The notes: generated by a model not told the origin, from the sequence alone. Numbered from the stretch's first letter, positions 36,928 to 45,364 are shown. The stretch: DNA of 64,000 nt from Microbacterium oryzae (GCF_009735645.1 NZ_CP032550.1:2790001-2854000); one strand, 5' to 3'. Translations and numbers: made by a program.

Positions 36928-38394
36928 ATGACGAACGACCGCGAGAACACGCTGCTGGCCTCCGTCCCGACCCGTCTGTTCATCGGAGGGGAGTGGGTCG
37001 ACGCCCCCGAGGGCGCGACCTTCGACGTCCGCGACCCCGCCACGAACGAGGTCATCGCCCGCGTCGCCGACGCCTCCGCCGATGACGCCACCCGCGCTCT
37101 CGACGCCGCCGTCGCCGCGCAGGACGCGTGGGCCGCCACCGCTCCGCGCACCCGCGGCGAGATCCTCCGCCGCGCGTGGGAGCTCGTGCAGGAGCGCAAG
37201 GAGGACATCGCGCTCCTGATGACCCTCGAGATGGGCAAGCCGCTCGCCGAGGCCCGCGGCGAGGTCGGCTACGGCGGGGAGTTCCTCCGCTGGTTCAGCG
37301 AGGAGGCCGTGCGCATCACCGGCCGCTACGGCCTCAACCCCGAGGGCACCGGCCGGATGGTCGTGTCGCAGCGACCGGTCGGGCCGTCGTTCTTCATCAC
37401 GCCGTGGAACTTCCCGTTCGCGATGGCCACCCGCAAGATCGCCCCGGCCCTCGCGGCCGGCTGCACCGTGGTCATCAAGCCCCCGCAGCTGACCCCGCTC
37501 ACCACGCTGTTCTTCACGCAGCTGCTCGCCGACGCCGGCGTGCCCGCCGGCGTCGTGAACGTCGTGACCTCGGCGTCGTCGCGCCGCGTGTCGGAGCCGA
37601 TCATCTCCGACCCGCGCCTGCGCAAGCTGTCGTTCACCGGCTCGACCGAGGTGGGCCGCAAGCTCATCGCGCAGGCTGCCGAGGGCGTGCTGCGCGTGTC
37701 GATGGAGCTCGGCGGCAACGCGCCGTTCGTCGTCTTCGAGGACGCCGACCTGGACAAGGCCGTGGAGGGCGCTCTCGCCGCGAAGTTCCGCAACATCGGC
37801 CAGGCCTGCACGGCCGCCAACCGCTTCATCGTGCACTCCTCGGTCGCCGAGGAGTTCGCCGCGAAGATCACCGAGCGCGTCCAGGAGATGCGCATCGGCC
37901 GCGGCACCGAGGACGGCGTGGCCATCGGCCCGCTCATCGACGGCGACGCCGTGGCGAAGGCCGACGAGCTCGTCACCGACGCCACCGAGCGCGGCGCGAC
38001 CCTGCTCACGGGCGGCGACAAGCTCGAGGGCCCCGGCACGTTCTACGCGCCGACCGTCATCACCGGCGTGCAGCCGGGCAGCGCCATCCTGCGCGAGGAG
38101 ATCTTCGGCCCCGTGCTGGCGATCGCCACGTTCGACACCGAGGACGACGCCGTTCGCCTCGCGAACGACACCGAGTACGGCCTCGTGTCGTACGTCTACA
38201 CGCAGGACCTCGCGCGCGGCCACCGCATGATCGACCGCCTCGAGACCGGCATGATGGGCCTGAACGCGGGCGTCGTCTCGAACGCCGCTGCGCCGTTCGG
38301 CGGCGTCAAGCAGTCCGGCGTCGGCCGCGAGGGCGGCTTCGAGGGCATCCACGAGTACCTCTCCACGAAGTACACCCTCATCCCCAACGACTGA
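36928..38394 (+). CDS. gabD: Succinate-semialdehyde dehydrogenase (NAD(P)+), aldehyde dehydrogenase family
   Basis: The product is 488 residues. Key motifs are ITPWNFPFAMATRKIAPALA, FTGSTEVGRKLIAQA, catalytic Glu in MELGGNAPFVVFEDADLD and catalytic Cys in NIGQACTAANRFIV; the C-terminal FGGVKQSGVGREGG is typical of GabD. It would oxidise succinate semialdehyde from GabT to succinate. A second aldehyde dehydrogenase follows directly, so one of the two probably handles 4-aminobutanal. ATG 36928 follows GGAAGGAAAG. Confidence 0.9.
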   Translation: MTNDRENTLLASVPTRLFIGGEWVDAPEGATFDVRDPATNEVIARVADASADDATRALDAAVAAQDAWAATAPRTRGEILRRAWELVQERKEDIALLMTLEMGKPLAEARGEVGYGGEFLRWFSEEAVRITGRYGLNPEGTGRMVVSQRPVGPSFFITPWNFPFAMATRKIAPALAAGCTVVIKPPQLTPLTTLFFTQLLADAGVPAGVVNVVTSASSRRVSEPIISDPRLRKLSFTGSTEVGRKLIAQAAEGVLRVSMELGGNAPFVVFEDADLDKAVEGALAAKFRNIGQACTAANRFIVHSSVAEEFAAKITERVQEMRIGRGTEDGVAIGPLIDGDAVAKADELVTDATERGATLLTGGDKLEGPGTFYAPTVITGVQPGSAILREEIFGPVLAIATFDTEDDAVRLANDTEYGLVSYVYTQDLARGHRMIDRLETGMMGLNAGVVSNAAAPFGGVKQSGVGREGGFEGIHEYLSTKYTLIPND

Positions 38395-38413
38395 TCGCCG
38401 CGAGAGGAGCATC

Positions 38414-39775
38414 ATGAGCGACTACGCCGTCGTCGACCCCGCCACGGGGGAGACCGTCGCCGAGTACGACACGTTCACCGACGAGCAGATCCAGGACGCG
38501 ATCGCGCGCGCAGCGGAGGGCCACCGCACGTGGTCGGCGCTGCCGGTCGCGGAGCGGGCCGAGGCGGTCCGCCGCGCCGCGCAGCTGCACCGCGATCGCC
38601 GCGACGACCTCGCCGCCATCGCCGTGCGCGAGATGGGCAAGCCCCTGGAGGCCGCGCTCGGAGAGGTCGACTTCGCCGCCGACATCATCGAGTACTACGC
38701 CGACAACGCCGAGGCGATCACGGGCGACCAGCCGATCGACATCCTCGGCGAGGGGAGCGCGGTCATCCGCCGCTCGTCGCTCGGCGTGCTGTTCGGGATC
38801 ATGCCGTGGAACTTCCCGACCTACCAGGTCGCGCGGTTCGCGGGCCCGAACCTGATCGTCGGCAACACGATCATCCTGAAGCACGCGCCGCAGTGCCCCG
38901 AGTCCGCGGCCGCCATCGAGCAGATCTTCCGCGACGCGGGTCTGCCCGAGGGTGCGTATGTGAACGTGTACGCCACGAACGAGCAGTCGGCGACGATCAT
39001 CGCCGACCCGCGCGTGCAGGGCGTCTCGGTCACGGGCTCGGAGCGCGCGGGTTCCGCCGTCGCCGCGCTGGCCGGGCAGCACCTCAAGAAGGTCGCGCTC
39101 GAGCTCGGCGGGTCGGACCCGTTCATCGTGCTCTCGGCGGACGACCTCGACCAGGTCGTGCAGGCCGCCGTGGACGCGCGCCTCGACAACAACGGCCAGG
39201 CGTGCAACGGCGCCAAGCGCTTCATCGTCGTGGACGGGCTGTACGAGGAGTTCCTCACGAAGTTCGCCGCCGCGATGGACGCCGCCAAGGTGGGCCACCC
39301 TCTCGAAGAGGACACCGTGCTCGGGCCGCTGTCGTCGCTCGCCGCCGCGGAGCGCCTGCAGGAGCAGGTCGACCGCGCCGTCGAGCAGGGCGCCCGCCTG
39401 GTCGTCGGCGGCACGCGCGACGGCGCGTACTTCCCCGGCACCGTGCTCACCGACGTGACGCCCGAGATGGACGTCTACCGCGAGGAGCTGTTCGGCCCCG
39501 CCGGCGTCGTCTACCGCGTCGCCGACGAGGAGGAGGCCGTGCGCCTCGCCAACGACACCCCGTTCGGCCTCGGCTCGTACGTCTTCACGACGGACGCGGA
39601 GCAGGCGCAGCGCGTGGCCGATCGCATCGAGGCCGGCATGGTCTACGTCAACGTCGTCCTCGCCGACAGCCCCGAGCTGCCCTTCGGCGGCGTCAAGCGC
39701 AGCGGCACCTCCCGCGAGCTCGGCCTGCTGGCCGCCGACGAGTTCGTCAACAAGAAGCTCATCCGCATCGGCTGA
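38414..39775 (+). CDS. Aldehyde dehydrogenase family protein (SSADH / 4-aminobutanal dehydrogenase-like)
   Basis: The product is 453 residues, the shorter GabD1-like form. It has MPWNFPTYQVARFAGPNLIV, VTGSERAGSAVAALAG, catalytic Glu in ALELGGSDPFIVLSADD and catalytic Cys in NNGQACNGAKRFIV, ending LPFGGVKRSGTSRELG. Either succinate semialdehyde or 4-aminobutanal may be the substrate. Together with the upstream enzyme it would complete putrescine to succinate. It starts 19 bases after the gabD stop with GAGAGGAG, and is followed by a terminator. Confidence 0.87.
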   Translation: MSDYAVVDPATGETVAEYDTFTDEQIQDAIARAAEGHRTWSALPVAERAEAVRRAAQLHRDRRDDLAAIAVREMGKPLEAALGEVDFAADIIEYYADNAEAITGDQPIDILGEGSAVIRRSSLGVLFGIMPWNFPTYQVARFAGPNLIVGNTIILKHAPQCPESAAAIEQIFRDAGLPEGAYVNVYATNEQSATIIADPRVQGVSVTGSERAGSAVAALAGQHLKKVALELGGSDPFIVLSADDLDQVVQAAVDARLDNNGQACNGAKRFIVVDGLYEEFLTKFAAAMDAAKVGHPLEEDTVLGPLSSLAAAERLQEQVDRAVEQGARLVVGGTRDGAYFPGTVLTDVTPEMDVYREELFGPAGVVYRVADEEEAVRLANDTPFGLGSYVFTTDAEQAQRVADRIEAGMVYVNVVLADSPELPFGGVKRSGTSRELGLLAADEFVNKKLIRIG

Positions 39776-39780
39776 GCCCT

Positions 39781-39823
39781 GCGAGAGGCCCCTCGTCCGC
39801 ACCGCGGGCGAGGGGCCTCTCGC
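39781..39823 (+). terminator. Terminator of the gabT operon
   Basis: Fifteen-base perfect arms (39781-39795 and 39809-39823) lie six bases after the last stop. Confidence 0.75.
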
Positions 39824-39865
39824 ATGTCCGGATGGCGCTGGCCGGGCGCCCAGGTCGCGTCCCCA

Positions 39866-40260
39866 CTCCGAGACTGCGCGTTCGCTCACGCCGCCCGCGT
39901 CGCTGCTCCGAGATTGCGCGTGGTGCGCGCGGTGCCGGAGCGTGCGCGCGCTCGGCGAGCGATGACGCGGTCTCGGCGCGCTCCGGTGTTGGCGCTCCGA
40001 GACTGCGCGTTCGCTCATCTACCGCGTGGCCGCTCCGAGACCGCACGTGGTGCACGCGGCCAGGGAGCGATGACCCGGCGCCCGAGCGATCACGCGGTCT
40101 CGGAGCGATGATGCAGTCACGGCGTGGCGCTCCGAGACTGCATCATCGCTCGCGTCCACAGCACGGTCGCTCCGAAACCGCACGTGGTGCACGCGGCTTC
40201 GGAGCGATGCCCCGGCGCCGGAGCGACGGCGCGACCGGGGAGCGAAGGCTCAGCCGGCGA
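39866..40260. repeat. Three tandem degenerate ~130-bp units built of inverted repeats
   Basis: CTCCGAGACTGC starts units at 39866, 39994 and 40130; the first two share 23 identical bases. Each unit continues with a second CTCCGA.A copy about 40 bases later, followed by a CGTGGTGCxCGCGG stretch, and by reverse-complement forms such as GAGCGATGACGCGGTCTCGG. One perfect hairpin has 16-base arms at 40103-40118 and 40136-40151. The region is non-coding, between a terminator and the end of the convergent amidase gene; the whole gap 39776-40346 holds no gene. Confidence 0.7.
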
Positions 40261-40346
40261 GGGATGGTCACGCACGCGAGCGAGGACGCTGTCCGAGAGC
40301 CGCGGCGCGCGGCCCGACCCGTGCCGCCCGGAGCCGCCCTCCCCGC

Positions 40347-42047
40347 CTACAGCGCGGGCGTGCGGGGCGGCACCGTGCGACGCACGCCGGTCGCCTCGAA
40401 CGCCGCGCCGAGGCCGAGCAGGGCGGCGTCGTCGTACGCGCGGCCGGCGAACGTGAGCCCGACCGGCATGCCGATGTCGGACATCGTCCCCATCGGCACG
40501 GTCACCGTCGGCACGCCGAGGTGCCGGATCGCCAGGTTGCCGTTCGCGACCCACACGCCGTTCCGCCAGCCGAGGTCTGCGGAGGTGGAGTTGACGTCCA
40601 TGTCTGCCGGCCCGACGTCGGCCATCGCGGGGAAGATCACGGCGTCGAGGCCGAGCTCGTCCATCCACTGCTCGAGATCGACGCGACGGGTCTCCTCCAG
40701 CCCGCGCACGCCATCCGCGAGCTCGGGGATCTCGGCGATGTCCGTCACCGGGTGCTCGCGCACCTGCGCGGGATACGCCGCGATGTCGTCGTCGAAGCCC
40801 GTGTACCGGTCGGGAAGCGCGCCCTCGGGCTGCGGGAAGATCCGCGCGCCGTCGACCACGTCGAGCGAGGGGATGGCCGGATCCCCGTTCGCGCGCAGGA
40901 AGTCGTCCCACGCCCAGGCCGAGAGGTCGAGGATCTCGCGCTGCAGGTACTCCGGCATGACGAGCCCGCGCGTGAAGATCGTCGGTGCGCCGGGCCGGTC
41001 GCCCTCGTAGTTCGACACGAGCGGGAAGTCGACCTCGACGACGGTCGCGCCGGCCGCCTCGAGGTCTGCGCGGGCGGCCTGCCACAGGGCGATGACCGAG
41101 TCGCGCGTCTCGACGCGCTGCCCGGTCGGCCCGCCGATGCCGGGAGCCTCGGCCGTGCCGGCCTCGGGGTCGGCGTTGATGTACATGCGCGGCACGCCCA
41201 GGCGCTTGCCCTGCAGCGACGCGCCCTCGGCGAGCGCGGGGTACGAGGCGGGGCGGATGGCGGTGGCCGCGGGGATCTCGACCCACGGCTGCACGCGCCA
41301 GAAGTCTCCGCGCGGCTCATCGTCGTCTGCCACGACGACATCGAGCACGGCGAGGAGGTCGGCCATGGTGCGGGTGTGCGGGACGACGACGTCCATGGTG
41401 GGGACGAGCGGCCAGTTGCCGCGCACGGAGATCACGCCGCGCGAGGGCGTGTACGCGCACAGCGCGTTGCACGACGCCGGCGCACGCCCGCTCGACCACG
41501 TCTCCTCGCCGAGCCCGAACGCGGCGAAGCTCGCAGCCGTGGCGGTGCCCGAGCCGTTCGACGAGCCGGACGCGAACGCCGACGTCAGGTACTCGGCGCT
41601 GTAGGGGCTCTCCGCCCGACCGTAGAGGCCGCGCTGCATGCCGCCGTTGGCCATGGGCGGCATGTTCGTGAGGCCGAGGCAGATGGCCCCCGCGCCCCGC
41701 AGCCGCTCGATCGTGAAGGCGTCGCGCTGGGCGACGAGGTCGGCGAACGCGGGGCTGCCGGACGCGGCTGTCAGCCCGCGCACCAGGTAGCTGTCCTTCG
41801 CGGTGTAGGGGATGCCGTCGAGCGGGCCGAGGGCGTTGCCGCCGGCGCGGCGTGCGTCGGATGCCTCAGCCTCCGCGAGGGCGTCGGGGTTCCGCACCAC
41901 GACCGCGTTGAGCGCGGTCGCGGTGTCCGCGGCGTCGTACGCATCGATGCGCGCGAGGTACGACGTGACCAGCTCGACGGCCGTCGTGCGGCCATCCGCC
42001 AGCGCCCGCTGCAGATCGGCGATCGACGCCTCGACCACGTCGAACAT
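40347..42047 (-). CDS. Amidase-signature family hydrolase
   Basis: The product is 566 residues. The catalytic Lys lies in GIPYTAKDSYLVRG. The serine-rich signature reads [19 protein letters not shown], then ETWSSGRAPAS, where the nucleophile-position Ser is kept but the usual GGS is WSS. The C-terminal part includes GVPTVTVPMGTMSDIGMPVG. It hydrolyses an amide of unknown identity. It is coupled (TGATG) to the agmatine deiminase gene, so N-carbamoylputrescine is an attractive substrate. That step is normally done by a nitrilase-type enzyme, so this is inference. Confidence 0.85.
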   Translation of the reverse strand: MFDVVEASIADLQRALADGRTTAVELVTSYLARIDAYDAADTATALNAVVVRNPDALAEAEASDARRAGGNALGPLDGIPYTAKDSYLVRGLTAASGSPAFADLVAQRDAFTIERLRGAGAICLGLTNMPPMANGGMQRGLYGRAESPYSAEYLTSAFASGSSNGSGTATAASFAAFGLGEETWSSGRAPASCNALCAYTPSRGVISVRGNWPLVPTMDVVVPHTRTMADLLAVLDVVVADDDEPRGDFWRVQPWVEIPAATAIRPASYPALAEGASLQGKRLGVPRMYINADPEAGTAEAPGIGGPTGQRVETRDSVIALWQAARADLEAAGATVVEVDFPLVSNYEGDRPGAPTIFTRGLVMPEYLQREILDLSAWAWDDFLRANGDPAIPSLDVVDGARIFPQPEGALPDRYTGFDDDIAAYPAQVREHPVTDIAEIPELADGVRGLEETRRVDLEQWMDELGLDAVIFPAMADVGPADMDVNSTSADLGWRNGVWVANGNLAIRHLGVPTVTVPMGTMSDIGMPVGLTFAGRAYDDAALLGLGAAFEATGVRRTVPPRTPAL

Positions 42048-43078
42048 CAGCGCACCTCCGGCTGCTGCTGCGTGATGCAGTGGATGCCGCCGCCGCGGGC
42101 GAAGATCTCGCGCGCGTCGACGGTCTTCACCGTGCGACCCGGGTACACCTCGGCGAGGATCTCCCGGGCACGGCCATCCGCCTCGGGCTCGCCGAAGCCG
42201 CACGCGATCACGCCATCGTTCACGACGAGGTGGTTGACGTAGCTCCAGTCGACGAAGCCCTCCTCGTCGCGCAGCGCGGCGGGCGCGGGCAGGTCGACGA
42301 TCTCGAAGGGGCGGCCGGCGGCATCGGTCTCCTGTGCGAGATGCGCGCGCAGCTCGCGGGTGACGGCGTGGTCGGGATGGCCGGGGTCGCGCTGCTCGTG
42401 GAGCAGGAGGACCCCGGGGGAGGGGATCGTCGCGACGATGTCGACGTGGCCGTTCGTGCCGAACTCGTCGTAGTCGCGCGTGAGGCCGCGCGGCAGCCAG
42501 ACCACGCGCGTCGCGCCGATCGTGCGGGCGAACTCGGCCTCGATCCGCTCCTTGTCGGCGTACGGGTTGCGGCGGGGGTCGAGCTGCACGGTCTCCGTGG
42601 CGAGCACGGTGCCCAGACCGTCGACGTGGATGCCGCCGCCCTCGTTCACGAGCGCGGAGCTCACGATCTCGGCGCCGACGGCGCGGCCGACGATGCGCCC
42701 GAGCTCGGCGGAGAGGCGCCACTCCGCCCAGGCGGGCGCACCCCAGCCGTTGAAGGTCCAGTCCACCGCGCCCAGCGCGCCGGGGCGGTCGTCGTCGACG
42801 ACGAACGTCGGGCCCGCGTCGCGCATCCAGAACTCGTCGAGCGGCGCCTCGAGGATGTCGACGTGCGAGCCGAGCATGCGACGTGCGCGGTCGGTCTCGC
42901 TGGGATCGACGACCATCGTGACCGGCTCGAACTCCGCGACCGCGTGCGCGACCTCGGTCCAGGCGGCGTATCCGGCCGCGCGCTCGGCGTCGGTGTCGCC
43001 GAGGGTGAAGCCCTCGCGCGGGAACGCCATCCAGGTGCGCTCGTGCCGGTCGGTCTCCGCGGGCATCCGCCAGGTCAT
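42047..43078 (-). CDS. aguA: Agmatine deiminase
   Basis: The product is 343 residues of the PAD_porph family. It has the N-terminal RMPAETDRHERTWMAFP, substrate-binding WMRDAGPTFVV, DWTFNGWG and GGGIHVDGLGTVLATE, the catalytic GTNGHVDIVATI (His/Asp) and the nucleophile Cys in ARGGGIHCITQQQP. It converts agmatine to N-carbamoylputrescine and ammonia. It is first in a two-gene operon with an amidase and divergent from a TetR regulator across a clear palindrome. The ATG at 43078 has a weak GAGGAT site. Confidence 0.92.
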   Translation of the reverse strand: MTWRMPAETDRHERTWMAFPREGFTLGDTDAERAAGYAAWTEVAHAVAEFEPVTMVVDPSETDRARRMLGSHVDILEAPLDEFWMRDAGPTFVVDDDRPGALGAVDWTFNGWGAPAWAEWRLSAELGRIVGRAVGAEIVSSALVNEGGGIHVDGLGTVLATETVQLDPRRNPYADKERIEAEFARTIGATRVVWLPRGLTRDYDEFGTNGHVDIVATIPSPGVLLLHEQRDPGHPDHAVTRELRAHLAQETDAAGRPFEIVDLPAPAALRDEEGFVDWSYVNHLVVNDGVIACGFGEPEADGRAREILAEVYPGRTVKTVDAREIFARGGGIHCITQQQPEVR

Positions 43079-43095
43079 CGTCGATCCTCACTTCT

Positions 43096-43113
43096 ATTGA
43101 TCATTCGATCAAT
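43096..43113. promoter_or_regulatory. Putative TetR operator in the aguA/tetR divergent gap
   Basis: ATTGATC-ATTC-GATCAAT has perfect seven-base arms and is AT-rich amid GC-rich DNA. It lies midway between the divergent starts at 43078 and 43142, 17 bases upstream of the TAGGGT -10 box of the TetR gene, where it could repress both directions. Confidence 0.65.
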
Positions 43114-43141
43114 AACACGATTGTCCGGCTAGGGTGAGGAC

Positions 43142-43756
43142 ATGTCAAGCGAAGCCGCCGTCCCGCGCCGTCGCGCGGCGCGGCTCGCGCCCGCCGAGCG
43201 TCGCGCGGCCATCCGCCGCGCGGCTCGGGCGGCGGCGCTCGCCGACGGGCTCGGAGCCGTGACGCTGCGCGCGGTGGCCGCGAAGGCGGGTGTGGCTCCC
43301 GCGCTGGTGGCGCACTACGCGCCGTCGATGGAGGAGCTCGTCGCCGAGACGTTCGCGGCCATCGTGCGCGAGGAGCTCGACGAGGTGACCGCGCTCGTCG
43401 CCGACCGCGAGCCCCGGGCGGCGCTGACCGGGCTCATCCAGACCCTGCTCGCCGGCACGCGGGACGACGTGACCGCCGTGTGGGTCGAGGCCTGGGCGCT
43501 GGGGCGCCGCAATGAGTCGCTCGCCGCCGCCGTGCGCGACGAGATGGACGCCTGGGCGGGCCTTCTCGCGGCCATCATCGAGGCGGGCGTCCGGACCGGG
43601 GCCTTCCGCGTCGACGACCCGGCGGCCGCCGCGTGGCAGCTGCTGGGCATGATCGACGGCCTCAACGCGCAGGCCCTCGTGCGCTGGGGTGAGGCGTCGG
43701 AGCGCTCGGCGCTCATGCTGCGCGCCGCCGAGGGGATGCTCGGCGGCGCGCGCTGA
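43142..43756 (+). CDS. TetR-family transcriptional regulator
   Basis: The product is 204 residues. The N-terminal HTH (about 20-65) reads DGLGAVTLRAVAAKAGVAPA, followed by LVAHYAPSMEELVAETFAA, and a typical all-helical ligand domain with RWGEASERSALMLRAAEGML at the end. It is divergent from aguA and probably represses it through 43096-43113, perhaps with agmatine or a related amine as inducer. The start is leaderless-type: TAGGGT (43130-43135), six bases, ATG; the intervening GAGGA could also act as a ribosome site. Confidence 0.87.
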   Translation: MSSEAAVPRRRAARLAPAERRAAIRRAARAAALADGLGAVTLRAVAAKAGVAPALVAHYAPSMEELVAETFAAIVREELDEVTALVADREPRAALTGLIQTLLAGTRDDVTAVWVEAWALGRRNESLAAAVRDEMDAWAGLLAAIIEAGVRTGAFRVDDPAAAAWQLLGMIDGLNAQALVRWGEASERSALMLRAAEGMLGGAR

Positions 43757-43897
43757 GGGTCAGCCCTTGTGCTGCGTGCGTCCCGCCCGGCTCGGCCATC
43801 CTGCTCGAGTCGCTGGCGCGCGTCTCGCGACCCGCCCCTGACCCGCTCGGTGCGCGACTCGCCCGGCCCCGGCCGCTCGCGGAGATACGGTGAGGGG

Positions 43898-43936
43898 ATG
43901 AGCTGTCTCACCATCTCCGCGGAGTCGCCCTCGTGA
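43898..43936 (+). CDS. Twelve-codon leader ORF overlapping the TSUP transporter start
   Basis: TACGGT (43886-43891), six bases, then ATG 43898: the exact leaderless spacing seen at many genes in this window. The frame reads MSCLTISAESPS and its TGA overlaps the GTG start of the transporter (GTGA at 43933-43936). A cysteine codon is third. It is likely a translated leader that couples or attenuates expression of the downstream gene. GAGAT..GGTGAG and CTCACCATCTC (43882-43917) form an inverted repeat around its start. Confidence 0.55.
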   Translation: MSCLTISAESPS

Positions 43937-44727
43937 TCGAGGAGCGCCCGACGGGCTACCGCGCGATCGGGTCGTTCGTCCTCATCGGGGCGCTGTCGGG
44001 ATTCCTGTCCGGGCTGTTCGGCGTCGGCGGCGGCACCGTCATCGTGCCGCTCCTGGTCCTCCTGGTGTCGTTCTCGCAGCGGCTGAGCGCCGGAACGTCC
44101 TCGGCCTCGATCATCCCCACGGCCGCGGTCGGGGTGATCACCTACGCGCTGCACGGTGATGTCGACTGGGTCGCGGCGCTCCTCATCGCCGCGGGAGCGG
44201 TCGTCGGAGCGCAGATCGGCGTGCGGCTGTTGCACGCGCTGTCGGAGCCGGTGCTCCGCTGGATCTTCGTGGGCTTCCTCGTCGTCGTGATGATCAGCCT
44301 CTTCCTCATCGTCCCCTCGCGGGATGCCGAGCTCCAGCTGCACCTCCTCAGCGGCATCGGGCTCGTCGTCCTCGGGCTCGTCACGGGCATTGCATCGGGG
44401 CTCATCGGCGTCGGTGGCGGCATCGTCGTCGTGCCGGTGCTCATGCTGCTGTTCGGCATGAGCGACCTCGTCGCCAAGGGCACGTCGCTGCTCATGATGA
44501 TCCCCACGTCGCTGTCCGGCACGGTGGCGAACATCCGCAAGCGCAACGTCGACATCCCCGCGGCGATCGGCGTCGGCCTCACGGCGTGCGTCACCGCCCC
44601 GCTCGGGGCCTGGGTCGCCAACCTCGTCGACCCGCGGCTGGGGAACATCCTCTTCGCGGTGTTCCTCGTCGTGATCATCGCCCAGATGACCCAGCGGGCC
44701 ATCCGCGCCTCGCGTCGCGGGCGCTGA
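43933..44727 (+). CDS. TSUP (TauE/SafE) family membrane transporter
   Basis: The product is 264 residues with about eight membrane segments in two similar halves. Each half carries the family motif G-x-GGG: SGLFGVGGGTVIVPLLVLL near residue 25 and SGLIGVGGGIVVVPVLMLLF near residue 155, followed by AGTSSASIIPTA and KGTSLLMMIPTSLSGTV. The family exports sulfite, sulfoacetate or other organic anions. The substrate is unknown. The GTG start has no independent ribosome site and overlaps the 12-codon leader ORF, so it depends on translational coupling. Confidence 0.87.
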   Translation: MIEERPTGYRAIGSFVLIGALSGFLSGLFGVGGGTVIVPLLVLLVSFSQRLSAGTSSASIIPTAAVGVITYALHGDVDWVAALLIAAGAVVGAQIGVRLLHALSEPVLRWIFVGFLVVVMISLFLIVPSRDAELQLHLLSGIGLVVLGLVTGIASGLIGVGGGIVVVPVLMLLFGMSDLVAKGTSLLMMIPTSLSGTVANIRKRNVDIPAAIGVGLTACVTAPLGAWVANLVDPRLGNILFAVFLVVIIAQMTQRAIRASRRGR

Positions 44728-44770
44728 GGCGGCGCCGCCGACACCGGGGGCGCGGGGGGCATCCGGCCGG

Positions 44771-44829
44771 GCCGTGTCTCACCCCTGGTGGGTTCGGACG
44801 TGGGCTGGCCGCGCGGAGTGAGACACGGC
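44771..44829. repeat. Intergenic palindrome near the second FBP-type gene
   Basis: GCCGTGTCTCAC (44771-44782) and GTGAGACACGGC (44818-44829) are perfect 12-base arms around 35 bases. A degenerate third copy (GCCGTGTC-GG-CTCAC) lies at 44868-44882, running into the end of the FBP-type gene. There is no T-run. It could terminate the convergent transcripts, but it has the same design as the other palindromes in this window. Confidence 0.55.
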
Positions 44830-44878
44830 GGCACGCGACCGACCGCACGCAGCGCAGCCCTCGCCCCGCCGTGTCGGC

Positions 44879-45364
44879 TCACGCGCCCAGCTCGCGCACG
44901 AACGCGCGCACGTGCTCGCCGAGCCGCCGGATGCGCTCGTCGCGCGCGGCCTCGCGGTCGAAACCCTCGTAGGCGAGGGGCGGGAGCTTCCGCACCGCCG
45001 CCGAGCAGCCGAAGTTCGCGCACACGAGGGTTCCGATGGTGTCGCCCTTGCGACCGGCGGGCCCGGCCTTGCGCGCGGAGAAGAACTGCACGTCGTTGGC
45101 GAGGGTCACGTCGTCGCACCACGAGCACATGGCGCGAGCGCCGACGCGCTGCTCGGCCTGGCGCAGGAGGACCGCCACCGGGCGGTCGTCGATCTCGACC
45201 ACGACGTACGCGCGACGCGGCAGCTTGGGGTCGGCCCAGCCGAGGTAGTCGAGGCGGTCGAAGTCGCGCTCGGCGAAGTCGACGGGCAGGGTGAGGTCGG
45301 CGACCTCCTTGCGGGAGGCGTTGACGAAGGCAGCGCGGATGTCGCGCTCGGTGATCGGGGTCAT
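44879..45364 (-). CDS. FBP-type treble-clef zinc-finger protein, copy 2
   Basis: The product is 161 residues, clearly paralogous to the 8055-8546 gene: shared [20 protein letters not shown] versus [20 protein letters not shown], and four zinc cysteines in CSWCDDV and CANFGCSAAVR. It has RLDYLGWADPKLPRRAYVVV in the N-terminal half. The family binds EF-G on the ribosome and can relieve fusidic acid inhibition. The start at ATG 45364 has only a weak site. The 269-base gap to 45634 has no gene and a GC-rich run with no clear structure. Confidence 0.8.
   Translation of the reverse strand: MTPITERDIRAAFVNASRKEVADLTLPVDFAERDFDRLDYLGWADPKLPRRAYVVVEIDDRPVAVLLRQAEQRVGARAMCSWCDDVTLANDVQFFSARKAGPAGRKGDTIGTLVCANFGCSAAVRKLPPLAYEGFDREAARDERIRRLGEHVRAFVRELGA

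Noticed and set aside
39866..40260. CRISPR array
   Set aside because: Repeats occur in both orientations, spacing is irregular, repeats are degenerate, and no cas gene is present.
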